Below are positions 26,189 through 35,219 of a stretch of DNA of 62,588 bases, piece by piece; the stretch's first letter is position 1, and each line of letters begins with the position of its first letter. This stretch comes from Mariniblastus sp. (GTDB lineage Bacteria > Planctomycetota > Planctomycetia > Pirellulales > Pirellulaceae): assembly GCA_022447605.1 (NCBI GenBank), contig JAKVBG010000015.1, positions 1-62,588 on the forward strand, read 5' to 3'. Both the position numbers and the translations under genes were made by a program. A model generated the notes under the pieces. It was not told the origin of the DNA and made no database searches. It saw nothing but the letters and a program-made list of their open reading frames with translations.

Positions 26189-28129
26189 TCACCGCTGAGC
26201 GTAGTTGGGATGGTCGGCCTGCCCGGTCAACTCGTACAGAAAACGACTGGGGATCGTATCCCGCGACTTACCCCACTTCCGCCGCGTCAGGGACATGGAC
26301 AGAGTCAGCTTTTCCTGGGCCCGGGTAATCCCCACGTAACAGAGGCGCCGCTCCTCTTCGACCCCCCGCTGATCCCCTTCAAGACTCCGGTGGTGTGGCA
26401 GGATTCCCTCCTCCAAGCCAACGATGTAGACCTCGGGAAACTCGAGCCCCTTGGCGCTGTGCATGGTCATCAACAGGATCGCGTTCTTGTTTAACTGCCG
26501 CTCTTTCTCCTCCTGCGGATCTTGATCACCCAACAAAACCCGGTCCAGAAACTCGGTGAAACTCGGCTTGGCCACCGAGGATTCATATTCTCCCAACGCG
26601 TTGACGATCTGCTCCACTACATTCCAGCGGGCTTCCCGTTCGTTGTTTTCCGGGTACAGGCGATCCACCTCGGCCCGGTAATCGATTGCCTCGATCAAAG
26701 CCTTGGTCCGGCTGACCATCGACCCCTTCTGGTTTCGTGAATCCCGCACCACCTTGGTCAACCGCTGCATGCCACGGACCGCGTTGGCGGGAAACGACGG
26801 TCGATTGACCGTCCCCTCCACAATGGCCCACAGGTCCAGGCCGTTCGTCAGGCTGTGGTCCATCAACTGCTCGATCGTCTTCTTGCCAATGCCACGCGGC
26901 GGCGAATTGAGAACCCGCAGCACGGAAATTTCATCAGCCGATCCCTCGACGATTTTCATGTAGGCCAGGATGTCCTTCACTTCCTTTCGGTCGAAGAAAG
27001 ACATGCCCCCCACCAGCACATACGGCAATCTCGCTTTGCGCAATTCCGTTTCAAAGGGACGGGGCTGTTCGTTGGTGCGGAAGAGGATAGCAAAGTCCCT
27101 CGGCTCCGTACCCGGCTGTTCCAGGCGTCGACGGATCGAGTAGACCGTCTCCGATGCCTCTTTCTCTTCGTTCGGATACTGGACGATCCGGGGAGCCTCG
27201 CCATTGCCACGGGCGGCGCGGAGGACTTTCTCATGTCGTGTCTGGTTGAAACCGATCAGGGAATTGGCCAACTCCAGGATAGCGCCGGTGCACCGATAAT
27301 TTTCCTCCAATCGCACGACCTTGGCGTCGGGCCAGTCATGATGAAAACGCAAAATATGTTCGACTTCGGCACCCCGCCAACCATAAATTGACTGGTCATC
27401 ATCACCGACAACACACAGGTTGCGATGCCCGTCGGCCAACGCCGATACGATCTGGTACTGGCTGAGGTTGGTATCCTGATACTCGTCGATCAACAGGTGA
27501 TCAAACGTCGCCGCTTCCTGTTGACGAATTTCCGGTTCCTGGTCGAAAAGGTCCCCGGTGAGCAACAACAGGTCATCAAAATCGACTGCGCCCTTGCTTT
27601 TCAAGGATTGCTGGTAGCGACGATAACCGACGGCCGCCAGGTGTTCCCGGTCGGTATCACACTGCAGCACAGCCTGCTCGGTTCCGATCGATCGGTTCTT
27701 CCAGTCCCCGATGATGTACAGCAATTGGCTGGGGGAAAGCAGGGTATCGCTGACCTTGATTTCCCTCAGGACACTGCGGGCCAGGGCCTCCTGGTCACCC
27801 CGGTTGTAGATCGTAAACCGGGCCGGGTAACCCAACACTTCGATATGGCGGCGCAGGATCCGGACACAGAGGGAATGAAAGGTCGAAATGAAGGGCCGAT
27901 CCGACTGCCCACTTCCCAGCATCGACTGCAGGCGTTCCTGCATTTCCGTGGCGGCCTTGTTGGTAAAGGTCACCCCCAGGATTCGCTGGGGCTCAATTCC
28001 GGATTGGATCAAACGGGACATGCGAAAGGTAATGACCCGGGTTTTGCCCGTCCCGGCACCGGCCAGAACCAGCAGGGGACCGGACAGCGTATTGACCGCA
28101 TCTGCTTGGGCGGGATTGAGTCCAGTCAT
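26189..28129 (-). CDS. UvrD/Rep-family SF1 DNA helicase
   Basis: An ATP-driven 3'-5' DNA helicase for repair or restart of replication. The 646 residues carry the SF1A motifs in order: Q motif GLNPAQADAV, Walker A AGAGTGKT near residue 25, motif Ia TFTNKAATEM, Walker B LLIDEYQDTN, motif III VGDDDQSIYGWRGA, and motifs V-VI LMTMHSAKGLEFPEVYIVGLEEG and EERRLCYVGITRAQ. ATG 28129 was preferred because it gives the standard MTGLNPAQ start; the ATG at 28171 adds fourteen unconserved residues. I cannot separate UvrD, PcrA and Rep by reading. It is monocistronic. Confidence 0.93.
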   Translation of the reverse strand: MTGLNPAQADAVNTLSGPLLVLAGAGTGKTRVITFRMSRLIQSGIEPQRILGVTFTNKAATEMQERLQSMLGSGQSDRPFISTFHSLCVRILRRHIEVLGYPARFTIYNRGDQEALARSVLREIKVSDTLLSPSQLLYIIGDWKNRSIGTEQAVLQCDTDREHLAAVGYRRYQQSLKSKGAVDFDDLLLLTGDLFDQEPEIRQQEAATFDHLLIDEYQDTNLSQYQIVSALADGHRNLCVVGDDDQSIYGWRGAEVEHILRFHHDWPDAKVVRLEENYRCTGAILELANSLIGFNQTRHEKVLRAARGNGEAPRIVQYPNEEKEASETVYSIRRRLEQPGTEPRDFAILFRTNEQPRPFETELRKARLPYVLVGGMSFFDRKEVKDILAYMKIVEGSADEISVLRVLNSPPRGIGKKTIEQLMDHSLTNGLDLWAIVEGTVNRPSFPANAVRGMQRLTKVVRDSRNQKGSMVSRTKALIEAIDYRAEVDRLYPENNEREARWNVVEQIVNALGEYESSVAKPSFTEFLDRVLLGDQDPQEEKERQLNKNAILLMTMHSAKGLEFPEVYIVGLEEGILPHHRSLEGDQRGVEEERRLCYVGITRAQEKLTLSMSLTRRKWGKSRDTIPSRFLYELTGQADHPNYAQR

Positions 28130-28281
28130 AATTCTATCAAAACAGTTAATCGGCGGGGCAAATCCGTCCACCGCTGAAAATCAGGGCCCGGGTGATCCGG
28201 CAAGCCATAAAAGTCGATTCCAACCTCGGCTCGCCTGTCGGTTATCCTAAACAACCCTTTCCACGTTGACAGGGGTCGGTA

Positions 28282-28311
28282 TTGACCATTTTCCGACAGG
28301 CCTCCTATACT
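28282..28311 (+). promoter_or_regulatory. Sigma-70-type promoter of the 28363 gene
   Basis: TTGACC (28282-28287) and TATACT (28306-28311) are separated by 18 bases, giving a leader of about 45 nt before ATG 28363. A second TTGACA lies upstream at about 28266. Confidence 0.6.
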
Positions 28312-28362
28312 GACGTGATGAGTTCCGCCATGTCAGTTTCGCCCCCCTAACGATCTGCGTCG

Positions 28363-29316
28363 ATGAACAGAAAACAACAAGAAAAAGAATTGCTCGATAA
28401 TGAGCTGATCACCTGGACGGAAAAGAACTTCGGCCACCTCAAACCGCACCTGCCGGTGATCTTGACCTGCTCGGGATTGATCGTCGTCATTTGCATCCTG
28501 TGGGTTTATTACCAGGACCTGAACAAAAAAAACCAGGCGATGCCCTGGAATGATTTCAACATGGCTGTCAGCCAGACACGGCTGTCGGGCGACACCCGCG
28601 TGTTGACGGCCGTTGCCGACGCATACCCGGAAAACATGGCCGGAATGTGGGCCTTGCAACTGGCAGCCGACTTTGAACTGAGAAGCGGCATCAGCCAGTT
28701 CGGCACCGACGAAATCAGCCGCAAAGAGGGGTTGGACAAGGTGCGTAAGGCACTGGTAATGTACCAGCGAATTGTCGATTCCCCCATCGAGAAATCAGCC
28801 ATGCTGCAACGGCGTTCCCTGTACGGCCTGGCCTACGCTTCGGAAACCGTAGGAGATTTCGACAACGCCAAGAATCATTATCAATCCCTGATCGTGGATG
28901 GGAGCGAATCCCCGTTTCTGGATGCGGCCAAGCGGGGCGAGGTGCGTACCAGCGATCCGGAATACCTGGCGCTGTTTGACAAGTTCCGCGACTGGAAGGA
29001 CACCCCGGGAGACGCGCCCGGCCCCGTCCTGCCACCACGGCCCGATATCGGCTTCCCATCGGGGGATTCGACCGGAACCAATTTTGGCGGCGGCGCGTTT
29101 GAACCTGTCACGCCGGCAGCCACCCCAGACGACGGGACCCCTGCCACCCAGGGTACCGATTCATCAGGCGAGGCAGAGAAGCCGGCAGATGCCGAAACGG
29201 CCAAACCGGATACAGGCAACCAATCGGGTGACGCGGAAGCGAAGCAATCGGAAGCGGCTGACAAGCCGGGCAATGCGGAAGAGGCCTCGTCCGAATCGGG
29301 CAAAGAAGGGGGCTAA
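28363..29316 (+). CDS. TPR-like single-pass membrane protein (YfgM-like)
   Basis: The 317-residue protein has a polar N-terminus, one transmembrane helix (PVILTCSGLIVVICILWVYY, about residues 29-48) and a periplasmic or extracytoplasmic region with short helices typical of tetratricopeptide proteins (RSLYGLAYASETVGDFDNAKNHY). The C-terminal 90 residues are Ala/Glu/Ser/Pro-rich and low in complexity. The N-terminal anchor plus TPR layout is like the YfgM/Tol-Pal-associated family, but sequence similarity is too weak for a name. The partner and substrate are unknown. Confidence 0.65.
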   Translation: MNRKQQEKELLDNELITWTEKNFGHLKPHLPVILTCSGLIVVICILWVYYQDLNKKNQAMPWNDFNMAVSQTRLSGDTRVLTAVADAYPENMAGMWALQLAADFELRSGISQFGTDEISRKEGLDKVRKALVMYQRIVDSPIEKSAMLQRRSLYGLAYASETVGDFDNAKNHYQSLIVDGSESPFLDAAKRGEVRTSDPEYLALFDKFRDWKDTPGDAPGPVLPPRPDIGFPSGDSTGTNFGGGAFEPVTPAATPDDGTPATQGTDSSGEAEKPADAETAKPDTGNQSGDAEAKQSEAADKPGNAEEASSESGKEGG

Positions 29317-29343
29317 CCCTTCGAATAACCCATTTTCGAAGGG
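29317..29343 (+). terminator. Perfect 9-bp hairpin right after the 28363 gene
   Basis: CCCTTCGAA (29317-29325) pairs perfectly with TTCGAAGGG (29335-29343) over a 9-base loop, starting at the base after the TAA. The following sequence (TCTACAGG) has no T-tract, so it may be a weak terminator or an mRNA 3'-end stabiliser. Confidence 0.5.
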
Positions 29344-29598
29344 TCTACAGGTCCTGCAGACCCACACGTCCTCGGCAAGAACTGCCCATCTCACCTTGTG
29401 ACCGACAATCGCTCTGCTGGTTCGGTGGCTTTGGCAAGGCGACCCGGTCAACGAGCGTTTCATCTCGTGGCTCAACCGGAACCGCCTCTGTATGGTTCCT
29501 CGCATCCGGCCAGATAATCTTTGCTCATCAAGGCTCAGTCAGTCCATAATGCCACGGCAAGCCCGCCCTGCAAAAGGTCTGACACGAAAGGAACTCTG

Positions 29599-30066
29599 AT
29601 GTCCTGGCGAGTCTTTTGGCGGTCAGTCGGCCAACGCGTCTGGCTCAATCCGGTCACCAACCGCCTGCATGACTGGTTGAGACCGACTACTCATCTCGGC
29701 CTGCAAGGGGAACGGGCCGCCCAGCGCTATCTCCGCCGGAAGGGCTACCTCATCCTGGCCCAACAGCATTCCAACCATTACGGGGAGATCGACTTGATCG
29801 CGACACGCCAACGGACGGTGGTGATCGTCGAAGTAAAAACGCGCCGCTCTGACCAGGCCGGGTTACCCGCCGAAGCGGTCGATGACGACAAACAGGCTCG
29901 CATTAGCAAAGCGACACTGGCCTACCTCAAACGCCACGATCTCCTGCAATACAAGGTTCGCTTTGATGTGATTTCGGTACTCTGGCCCGACGATCGAAAA
30001 CCACCCTCAATCACCCATATCGAAAATGCCTTCGAATCGGTCGGCCAGTTCCAGTTGCACGGTTGA
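29599..30066 (+). CDS. YraN-family (UPF0102) nuclease-like protein
   Basis: The 155-residue product matches the YraN/UPF0102 family in length and motifs. These are GLQGERAAQRYLRRKGY near residue 40, then NHYGEIDLIATRQRTVVIVEVKTRR with the GEIDLI and VEVKTR residues of the restriction-endonuclease-like fold (Asp, Glu-x-Lys). A role in DNA repair or recombination is suspected for the family, without a proven substrate. ATG 29599 has AAAGGA seven bases upstream; an earlier start at 29521 is less likely. It converges on polX. Confidence 0.9.
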   Translation: MSWRVFWRSVGQRVWLNPVTNRLHDWLRPTTHLGLQGERAAQRYLRRKGYLILAQQHSNHYGEIDLIATRQRTVVIVEVKTRRSDQAGLPAEAVDDDKQARISKATLAYLKRHDLLQYKVRFDVISVLWPDDRKPPSITHIENAFESVGQFQLHG

Positions 30067-30079
30067 GATCTGCCCCGGG

Positions 30080-31813
30080 CTACTCTCGACCGATCCGCTG
30101 ACGCAACTCGTCCCAGGGCAGGGTATTGGCCACGTCGGCCGGAACCAGGCAGCCGCGCCGCGCCTGCTGGACTCCGTACTTCATATGCTCCAGCCCTTCG
30201 GTCCGGTGCGCATCGGTGTTGATCACGACCGGGATGCCCCGCTGCTTGGCAGCCAACAGGTGCACGTCATTCAGGTCAAGTCGCCGAGGGTTGGCGTTCA
30301 ATTCCAACAGCTTCCCGTTTTCGTCCGCCGCCTGAAACACGGCTTCCATATCGACCTGGTACGGTTCCCGACGGTTGATCAATCGCCCTGTCGGGTGGGC
30401 CAGCATACTGACGTGGGGGTGCTGCAAAGCGCCGACAATCCGATCGGTAATCTGCTGGCGGGACTGCTGTTGACCGTAATGGATACTGGCGATGACCCAG
30501 TCGGCCCGGGCCAGCACGTCATCCGGCAGGTCCATCCCCCCCGCCTCGAGGATATCGCATTCAATCCCCTTGAGGACGAGAAATTCGTCATTCGCAGCTC
30601 GATTCAGCTGGTCGATCGCGTCCCACTGGGCCAGCAATCGATCGCCGTCCAGGCCGTGAGCCATCGTCACGCGTTGGGAGTGATCGGTGATCGCGATGTA
30701 GTTCAAACCGATCGCCTTGGCTGCCGCGACCATCTCCTCCAGTGTGGCCCGGCCATCGGTCGCCGTGGTGTGCATATGCAAGTCACCACAAATATCCCCG
30801 GTTTCGATCAACGCGGGCAGCGGTCGGACCTCTGCCCATTCCGATTCCACGCGGGCCTCCCTGATTTCCGGGGGAAACCAGGGGAGTCCAAGTCCCTCGT
30901 AAATCTCCGTTTCCTTGCGCCCCGCCAACCACTCATCGTCTCCCTCCGAGTTCACGCGAAAGAGGCCCCATTCATTGACCTTCAAGCCCCGTTGCTTCGC
31001 CTGGCCCCGGATCAGAACGTTGTGTGCCTGGGAACCGGTGAAGTACTGCAAGGCAGCGCCGAAAGAAGTTCCCGGCACCACTCTCAAGTCCACCTGGAAT
31101 TCATTCTCCAGCCGTACCGACATCTTGGTCTCACCCCGCACAATCGTGCTCTGGATCGAATCGAACTTGGCAAAGTGATCCATCACCTCTTGTGGGCAGT
31201 CGGAATCCACCAGCAAGTCGAGGTCTCCCACCGTCTCTTTGCCTCGCCGGTAACTGCCGGCAAACTCCATCTGGTTCAGCGCAGGTGCCGATGCCATGTG
31301 TTCACGCAATTGGTCGACGATGAGGGACGCATCCGACCAGAGGATCCGCTGGTTGGCAGCCACCGCGATCGCAATGCCGGCCAAAATCGCCGCTTCCGTT
31401 TTCTCGCCAAAGCCCGGCAGCTGTTGCAATTGGCCTTCCCGGCAAGCCGCTTCCAACTGTTCCAGACTGGAAATGCCCAACTCGTTGAACAGGGCGGCCG
31501 CTTTTTTCGGCCCCAGCTTGGGGACGTTCAGCAGGTCGAGAACCGATCGTGGCACCTCCTCGAGAATCTGCTCCAGTTGCTCGAGCTTGCCGGTCTCGAC
31601 CAATTCCTGGCACTTGGCGGCGACCCCTTTGCCGATCCCGTCAAATTCCGCCAGATCCTGATCATTTTCCAGCAGCTTTTCGATCGAATCGGGCATCTCG
31701 CGAATCACGCGGGCCCCGTTACGATAAGCGCGCAAGCGAAACGCGTTGGCCCCTTGAAACTCCAGCAAGTCGGCCAACATTTCCAGTGTTTGGGCTATTT
31801 TCTGGTTGGTCAT
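30080..31813 (-). CDS. polX: DNA polymerase X family protein with PHP domain (PolX)
   Basis: PolX combines an X-family gap-filling polymerase with a C-terminal PHP 3'-5' exonuclease for base-excision repair. The 577 residues (start ATG 31813, MTNQKIAQTLEMLADLL) show an N-terminal 8-kDa-like helix-hairpin-helix part with LGPKKAAALFNELG and LPGFGEKTEAAIL. The catalytic Asp pair is in GDLDLLVDSDCPQEVM, and the PHP metal site is in CGDLHMHTTATDGRATLEE and YIAITDHSQRVTMAHGLD. The C-terminal RLDLNDVHLLAAKQRGIPVV and INTDAH complete it. Slightly longer starts at 31825 and 31840 exist but are not conserved. Only 13 bases separate it from yraN. Confidence 0.93.
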   Translation of the reverse strand: MTNQKIAQTLEMLADLLEFQGANAFRLRAYRNGARVIREMPDSIEKLLENDQDLAEFDGIGKGVAAKCQELVETGKLEQLEQILEEVPRSVLDLLNVPKLGPKKAAALFNELGISSLEQLEAACREGQLQQLPGFGEKTEAAILAGIAIAVAANQRILWSDASLIVDQLREHMASAPALNQMEFAGSYRRGKETVGDLDLLVDSDCPQEVMDHFAKFDSIQSTIVRGETKMSVRLENEFQVDLRVVPGTSFGAALQYFTGSQAHNVLIRGQAKQRGLKVNEWGLFRVNSEGDDEWLAGRKETEIYEGLGLPWFPPEIREARVESEWAEVRPLPALIETGDICGDLHMHTTATDGRATLEEMVAAAKAIGLNYIAITDHSQRVTMAHGLDGDRLLAQWDAIDQLNRAANDEFLVLKGIECDILEAGGMDLPDDVLARADWVIASIHYGQQQSRQQITDRIVGALQHPHVSMLAHPTGRLINRREPYQVDMEAVFQAADENGKLLELNANPRRLDLNDVHLLAAKQRGIPVVINTDAHRTEGLEHMKYGVQQARRGCLVPADVANTLPWDELRQRIGRE

Positions 31814-32002
31814 AAACTGGATCATACTGCCCGAATGCAACCACTTCTACCACACCGGGCGAGTTGTTCTGGGTATAATGAAACCGGGGCAGAACAAGAC
31901 TGAATGGCATGGGTTTTAACCGCTGATCCGATCTAACACTTTTTAGGTCTCTCTTTTAGAATAGCGGTTTCGGTCCGTGCCACTCCAACCCCCGTATCCA
32001 CC

Positions 32003-34138
32003 GTGGCCCGTTACGCATTGACAATTTTCTTGAGCGCTTTCCTGCTGTTTCAGATACAGCCGATTGTCGCGCGGATCATCCTGCCACGATTTGGGGGAAC
32101 CTCGGCGGTCTGGACGACCTGCATGATGTATTTCCAGATCCTGTTACTGGTTGGATATGTTTATGCGCACCTGGTCAGACGTATCCTGACACCTCGCACC
32201 ACCTGGTTGGTGCACATCATCCTGCTGACCACCGCCGCCCTGACCCTGAGGATCGAGGCGATACCGGATCAACCGATTTTTCCTTCATCCAACCTGGCAT
32301 GGTCAATCATCCAGGTACTGACCTTGACGATCGGCCTGCCGTTCCTGGCCCTTTCCACGACCGGCCCGCTGGTTCAGGCCTGGCACAGCACGACGCATCC
32401 GCAAAGGCAAACGTACCGCCTGTACGCCCTGTCCAATCTGGGATCGATGCTCGCCCTGTTGTCCTACCCCTTCCTGGTCGAGCGTTTTTTCGGTTTATCC
32501 CTCCAACAGACCAGCTGGTCGATCGCCTTTCTCTTTTTTGCCGCGCTCTCCGCCTGGAGCGGCTGGCAGACTGTTCGCTACCAGCAATGGTGCCCAGCCG
32601 ATGCAGACGATTCCTCGCTGACACAATACGGCTCAAGCTCCCGGTTTTCCGTGGTCAGCTGGCTGACCCTCAGCGGGACGGCCTCGGTGGTTCTTTTGGC
32701 AACGACCAACCTGATGTGTCTCGAAGTCGCTTCCTATCCGTTCCTCTGGATCCTGCCTCTGACACTCTACCTGTTGACCCTGATCATCTGTTTTGATCGA
32801 CCGAGCTGGTATCTCAGGGGTCCGATGATCACCCTGTTCCTGTTCAGCGCAGCATACTCGGTTTTACTGGTCCATCTCGGTACACGAACGTCGTTGCTAG
32901 TGCAGGTCACCGGGATGTCCGCCGTCTGTTTTTTCGGCTCGATGGTCTGCCATGGGGAACTGCAGAGATTAAAACCACCCACCTCCTCCCTGACACTGTT
33001 TTACCTGTGCATTGCCATCGGCGGCGCCCTGGGAGGGATTTTTGTCGCCTTGATCGCACCTCATATTTTTGATGGCTATTATGAATTTCATGTCGGCCTG
33101 ATTCTGGCCATCCTGCTGCCAATGACGATCATCTACTTCGAGTTGCGAAAAAAAGAGTCCGGGCTACCGGCGACCTTCTGGCTCGCCTCGCTGGCCAGTA
33201 TGCTGGTTCTTTCGGTCGTCAGCTGTTCCCTGATTTACCATTGGGATCACCGGTTCCAGCCCAACCTGATTTTCCGGCAAAGAAGTCATTACGGCATTGT
33301 CTCGGTCCTGGAGAGCAACAACTTCCGCCGCCTGGTCAATGGCCAAACCGTTCACGGGGGCCAATCCCTCGACCAGTCCTTTGAATTCACTCCGAACCTC
33401 TACTACGTCAACGGCAGCGGCGCTGCCACCGCCTTCCAGGCCTACCGCGATTGGCTTACGGGAAAAGGCCAGGGCGATCAGCCGATGAATATCGGTGTTG
33501 TCGGGCTGGGGACCGGGTCCCTTTCCGCCTGGGGAAAAAGGCAGGACCGCTTCTGTTTCTATGAACTCGACCCCCTGGTCACCCAGGTGGCCCGGGACTA
33601 CTTCACCTTTGTTGAAGAAAATGACGTCGAGATCGTCAACGGCGATGGGCGAATCGAACTGGAAAAAGAATTGGTCAGCCAGGGTCCGCGAATGTTCGAC
33701 ATCCTGTTTATCGATGCTTTTTCGAGTGACTCGATCCCCGTCCACCTGTTGACGACCGAATGCCTGGAGCTTTACCGAAAACACCTCAAGCCGGACGGGA
33801 TCCTCGTACTGCACATCACCAACAAGTTTGTCGATTTGCGTCCGGTCGTTCATTCCCTGGCCAAAAAACTTGACTGGCACGCGGTGCTCCTGGACCACGA
33901 CAACCCGGTCACCGGCAGCGATACCCGCTGGGTGGTGCTCACCCGAAACGCGGAACTGGCCGATTCCCCCCGCTTCCAGCAGGCCCGTTCCGACTGGCCC
34001 GAAGATTTGCCGTCGATTATCTGGACGGATGATTTTGCCAGCCTGGCTCCACTGGTAATATGGAACGGGGGATCCGACTGGATCGCCGAATTGCGACAAG
34101 CCCGGCAACAGGACGGGCACGAATTGGAAGCGAAATGA
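32003..34138 (+). CDS. Membrane-anchored spermidine-synthase-like protein (MFS-like N-terminus)
   Basis: The 711-residue protein has about ten hydrophobic helices in its first 395 residues (the first is LTIFLSAFLLFQIQPIVARI) and a C-terminal Rossmann methyltransferase-like fold. The latter has IGVVGLGTGSLSAWG (glycine loop), an acidic FYELDP strand end, and FDILFIDAFSSDSIPVHLL. This layout is the 'fused MFS/spermidine synthase' family common in planctomycetes and proteobacteria; its reaction is not established, and true aminopropyltransferase residues are incomplete. It starts at GTG. The stop overlaps the fdhD start by 4 nt (ATGA), implying translational coupling. Confidence 0.82.
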   Translation: MARYALTIFLSAFLLFQIQPIVARIILPRFGGTSAVWTTCMMYFQILLLVGYVYAHLVRRILTPRTTWLVHIILLTTAALTLRIEAIPDQPIFPSSNLAWSIIQVLTLTIGLPFLALSTTGPLVQAWHSTTHPQRQTYRLYALSNLGSMLALLSYPFLVERFFGLSLQQTSWSIAFLFFAALSAWSGWQTVRYQQWCPADADDSSLTQYGSSSRFSVVSWLTLSGTASVVLLATTNLMCLEVASYPFLWILPLTLYLLTLIICFDRPSWYLRGPMITLFLFSAAYSVLLVHLGTRTSLLVQVTGMSAVCFFGSMVCHGELQRLKPPTSSLTLFYLCIAIGGALGGIFVALIAPHIFDGYYEFHVGLILAILLPMTIIYFELRKKESGLPATFWLASLASMLVLSVVSCSLIYHWDHRFQPNLIFRQRSHYGIVSVLESNNFRRLVNGQTVHGGQSLDQSFEFTPNLYYVNGSGAATAFQAYRDWLTGKGQGDQPMNIGVVGLGTGSLSAWGKRQDRFCFYELDPLVTQVARDYFTFVEENDVEIVNGDGRIELEKELVSQGPRMFDILFIDAFSSDSIPVHLLTTECLELYRKHLKPDGILVLHITNKFVDLRPVVHSLAKKLDWHAVLLDHDNPVTGSDTRWVVLTRNAELADSPRFQQARSDWPEDLPSIIWTDDFASLAPLVIWNGGSDWIAELRQARQQDGHELEAK

Positions 34139-34992
34139 GCCAACCCTCCGAATCCGAACGGGAATTCCGCATCCGCCAGGTCACGCGATCCGGCCAGGAA
34201 GAGCGCGACGACTGCCTGGCGGTCGAGGAACCGATGGAAATTCGGATCGTGTTTGGACCGTCCGAACGGCGAACCGGGCGCAGCCTGTCCATTACGATGC
34301 GCACTCCGGACCACGATTTCGAACTGGCCGCCGGTTTCCTGCTGACCGAGGGGATCGTGACAAGGCGCGAACAGATTTCAGGTTTCGAGTTCTGCGGACA
34401 GACGGCCGAAGGGCGAGCCCGTCCTAACATCGTGCGGGTTGAGCTCGCTCCGGACTTGGACGTGCAAATGCAAAACCTGCAACGCCATTTCTACACCACG
34501 TCCAGCTGTGGCATCTGTGGCAAGGGCTCACTGGATGCCATCCGCTCCAGTGGAATCAGGCCAGTTGACTCATCGCTGACCATCCCGGCCGATACCATTT
34601 ACAAGCTGCCGGACCGCTTGAGGGAAGCGCAATCCGTTTTTCAGCAGACAGGCGGAATTCACGCGGCCGGGCTGTTCGATGCCGGCGGCGAACTGCTCAA
34701 CCAGCGTGAAGATGTTGGTCGCCATAACGCACTGGACAAGTTGATTGGAAACCAGTTGCTGGCTGACCAACTCCCCCTGGCGGAACATCTCCTGGTCGTC
34801 AGCGGGCGGTCCAGCTTTGAACTGGTTCAGAAGGCGGCCACCGCCGGGTTCCCGGTCATGATATCGGTCGGCGCCCCCTCGAGCCTGGCCGTCGATTTGG
34901 CCGCCGAGTTTGGCATCACGCTGGTCGGGTTTACCAGCCGGGAACGGTTCAACGTCTACACCCATGCCCACCGCATCGGGCCACATGGTTGA
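34135..34992 (+). CDS. fdhD: Formate dehydrogenase accessory sulfurtransferase FdhD
   Basis: FdhD moves sulfur from IscS to the molybdenum cofactor of formate dehydrogenases, which lose activity without it. The 285 residues include the conserved DFELAAGFLLTEGI, a Cys motif SSCGICGKGSLDAI (a CxxC that carries the persulfide) and GLFDAGGELLNQREDVGRHNA, a substrate loop. The start ATG at 34135 overlaps the preceding stop, and an in-frame longer start at 34060 lies inside the upstream gene. A 7-bp stem-loop follows the stop, and the diaphorase gene begins 228 bases further on. This strongly links the cluster to a Mo/W formate dehydrogenase. Confidence 0.95.
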   Translation: MSQPSESEREFRIRQVTRSGQEERDDCLAVEEPMEIRIVFGPSERRTGRSLSITMRTPDHDFELAAGFLLTEGIVTRREQISGFEFCGQTAEGRARPNIVRVELAPDLDVQMQNLQRHFYTTSSCGICGKGSLDAIRSSGIRPVDSSLTIPADTIYKLPDRLREAQSVFQQTGGIHAAGLFDAGGELLNQREDVGRHNALDKLIGNQLLADQLPLAEHLLVVSGRSSFELVQKAATAGFPVMISVGAPSSLAVDLAAEFGITLVGFTSRERFNVYTHAHRIGPHG

Positions 34993-35003
34993 GCGGGCCG
35001 ACA

Positions 35004-35036
35004 GAACGAAACGGGGTGAAACGACCCGGTTCGTTC
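35004..35036 (+). terminator. Long hairpin after fdhD
   Basis: GAACGAA (35004-35010) pairs with TTCGTTC (35030-35036), with a second inner stem (CGGG/CCCG). It lies 12 bases after the fdhD stop. No T-tract follows, so it may terminate, attenuate or process the transcript before the diaphorase gene. Confidence 0.45.
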
Positions 35037-35219
35037 AAAAATGTTAGCTGCCGGACCTGGGGACCCGTTTTTTCCCCGGAAAACCCACGTCTCGGGCAAA
35101 TCTGCAGCCCGACCGGGCCAGACCGATTTCTATAGGCAATCGGAGCGGACTTGTGGTATACAAACGACAGTCTGAGAGGAAATTTCAACAACGTTTGCTC
35201 CTTTTTGCAGTCTGCCGCA

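Noticed and set aside
30026..31903. 625-codon plus-strand open frame opposite polX
   Set aside because: It lies entirely antisense to a well-supported polX gene, has no domain or ribosome-binding site, and is the kind of shadow frame GC-rich coding DNA produces.
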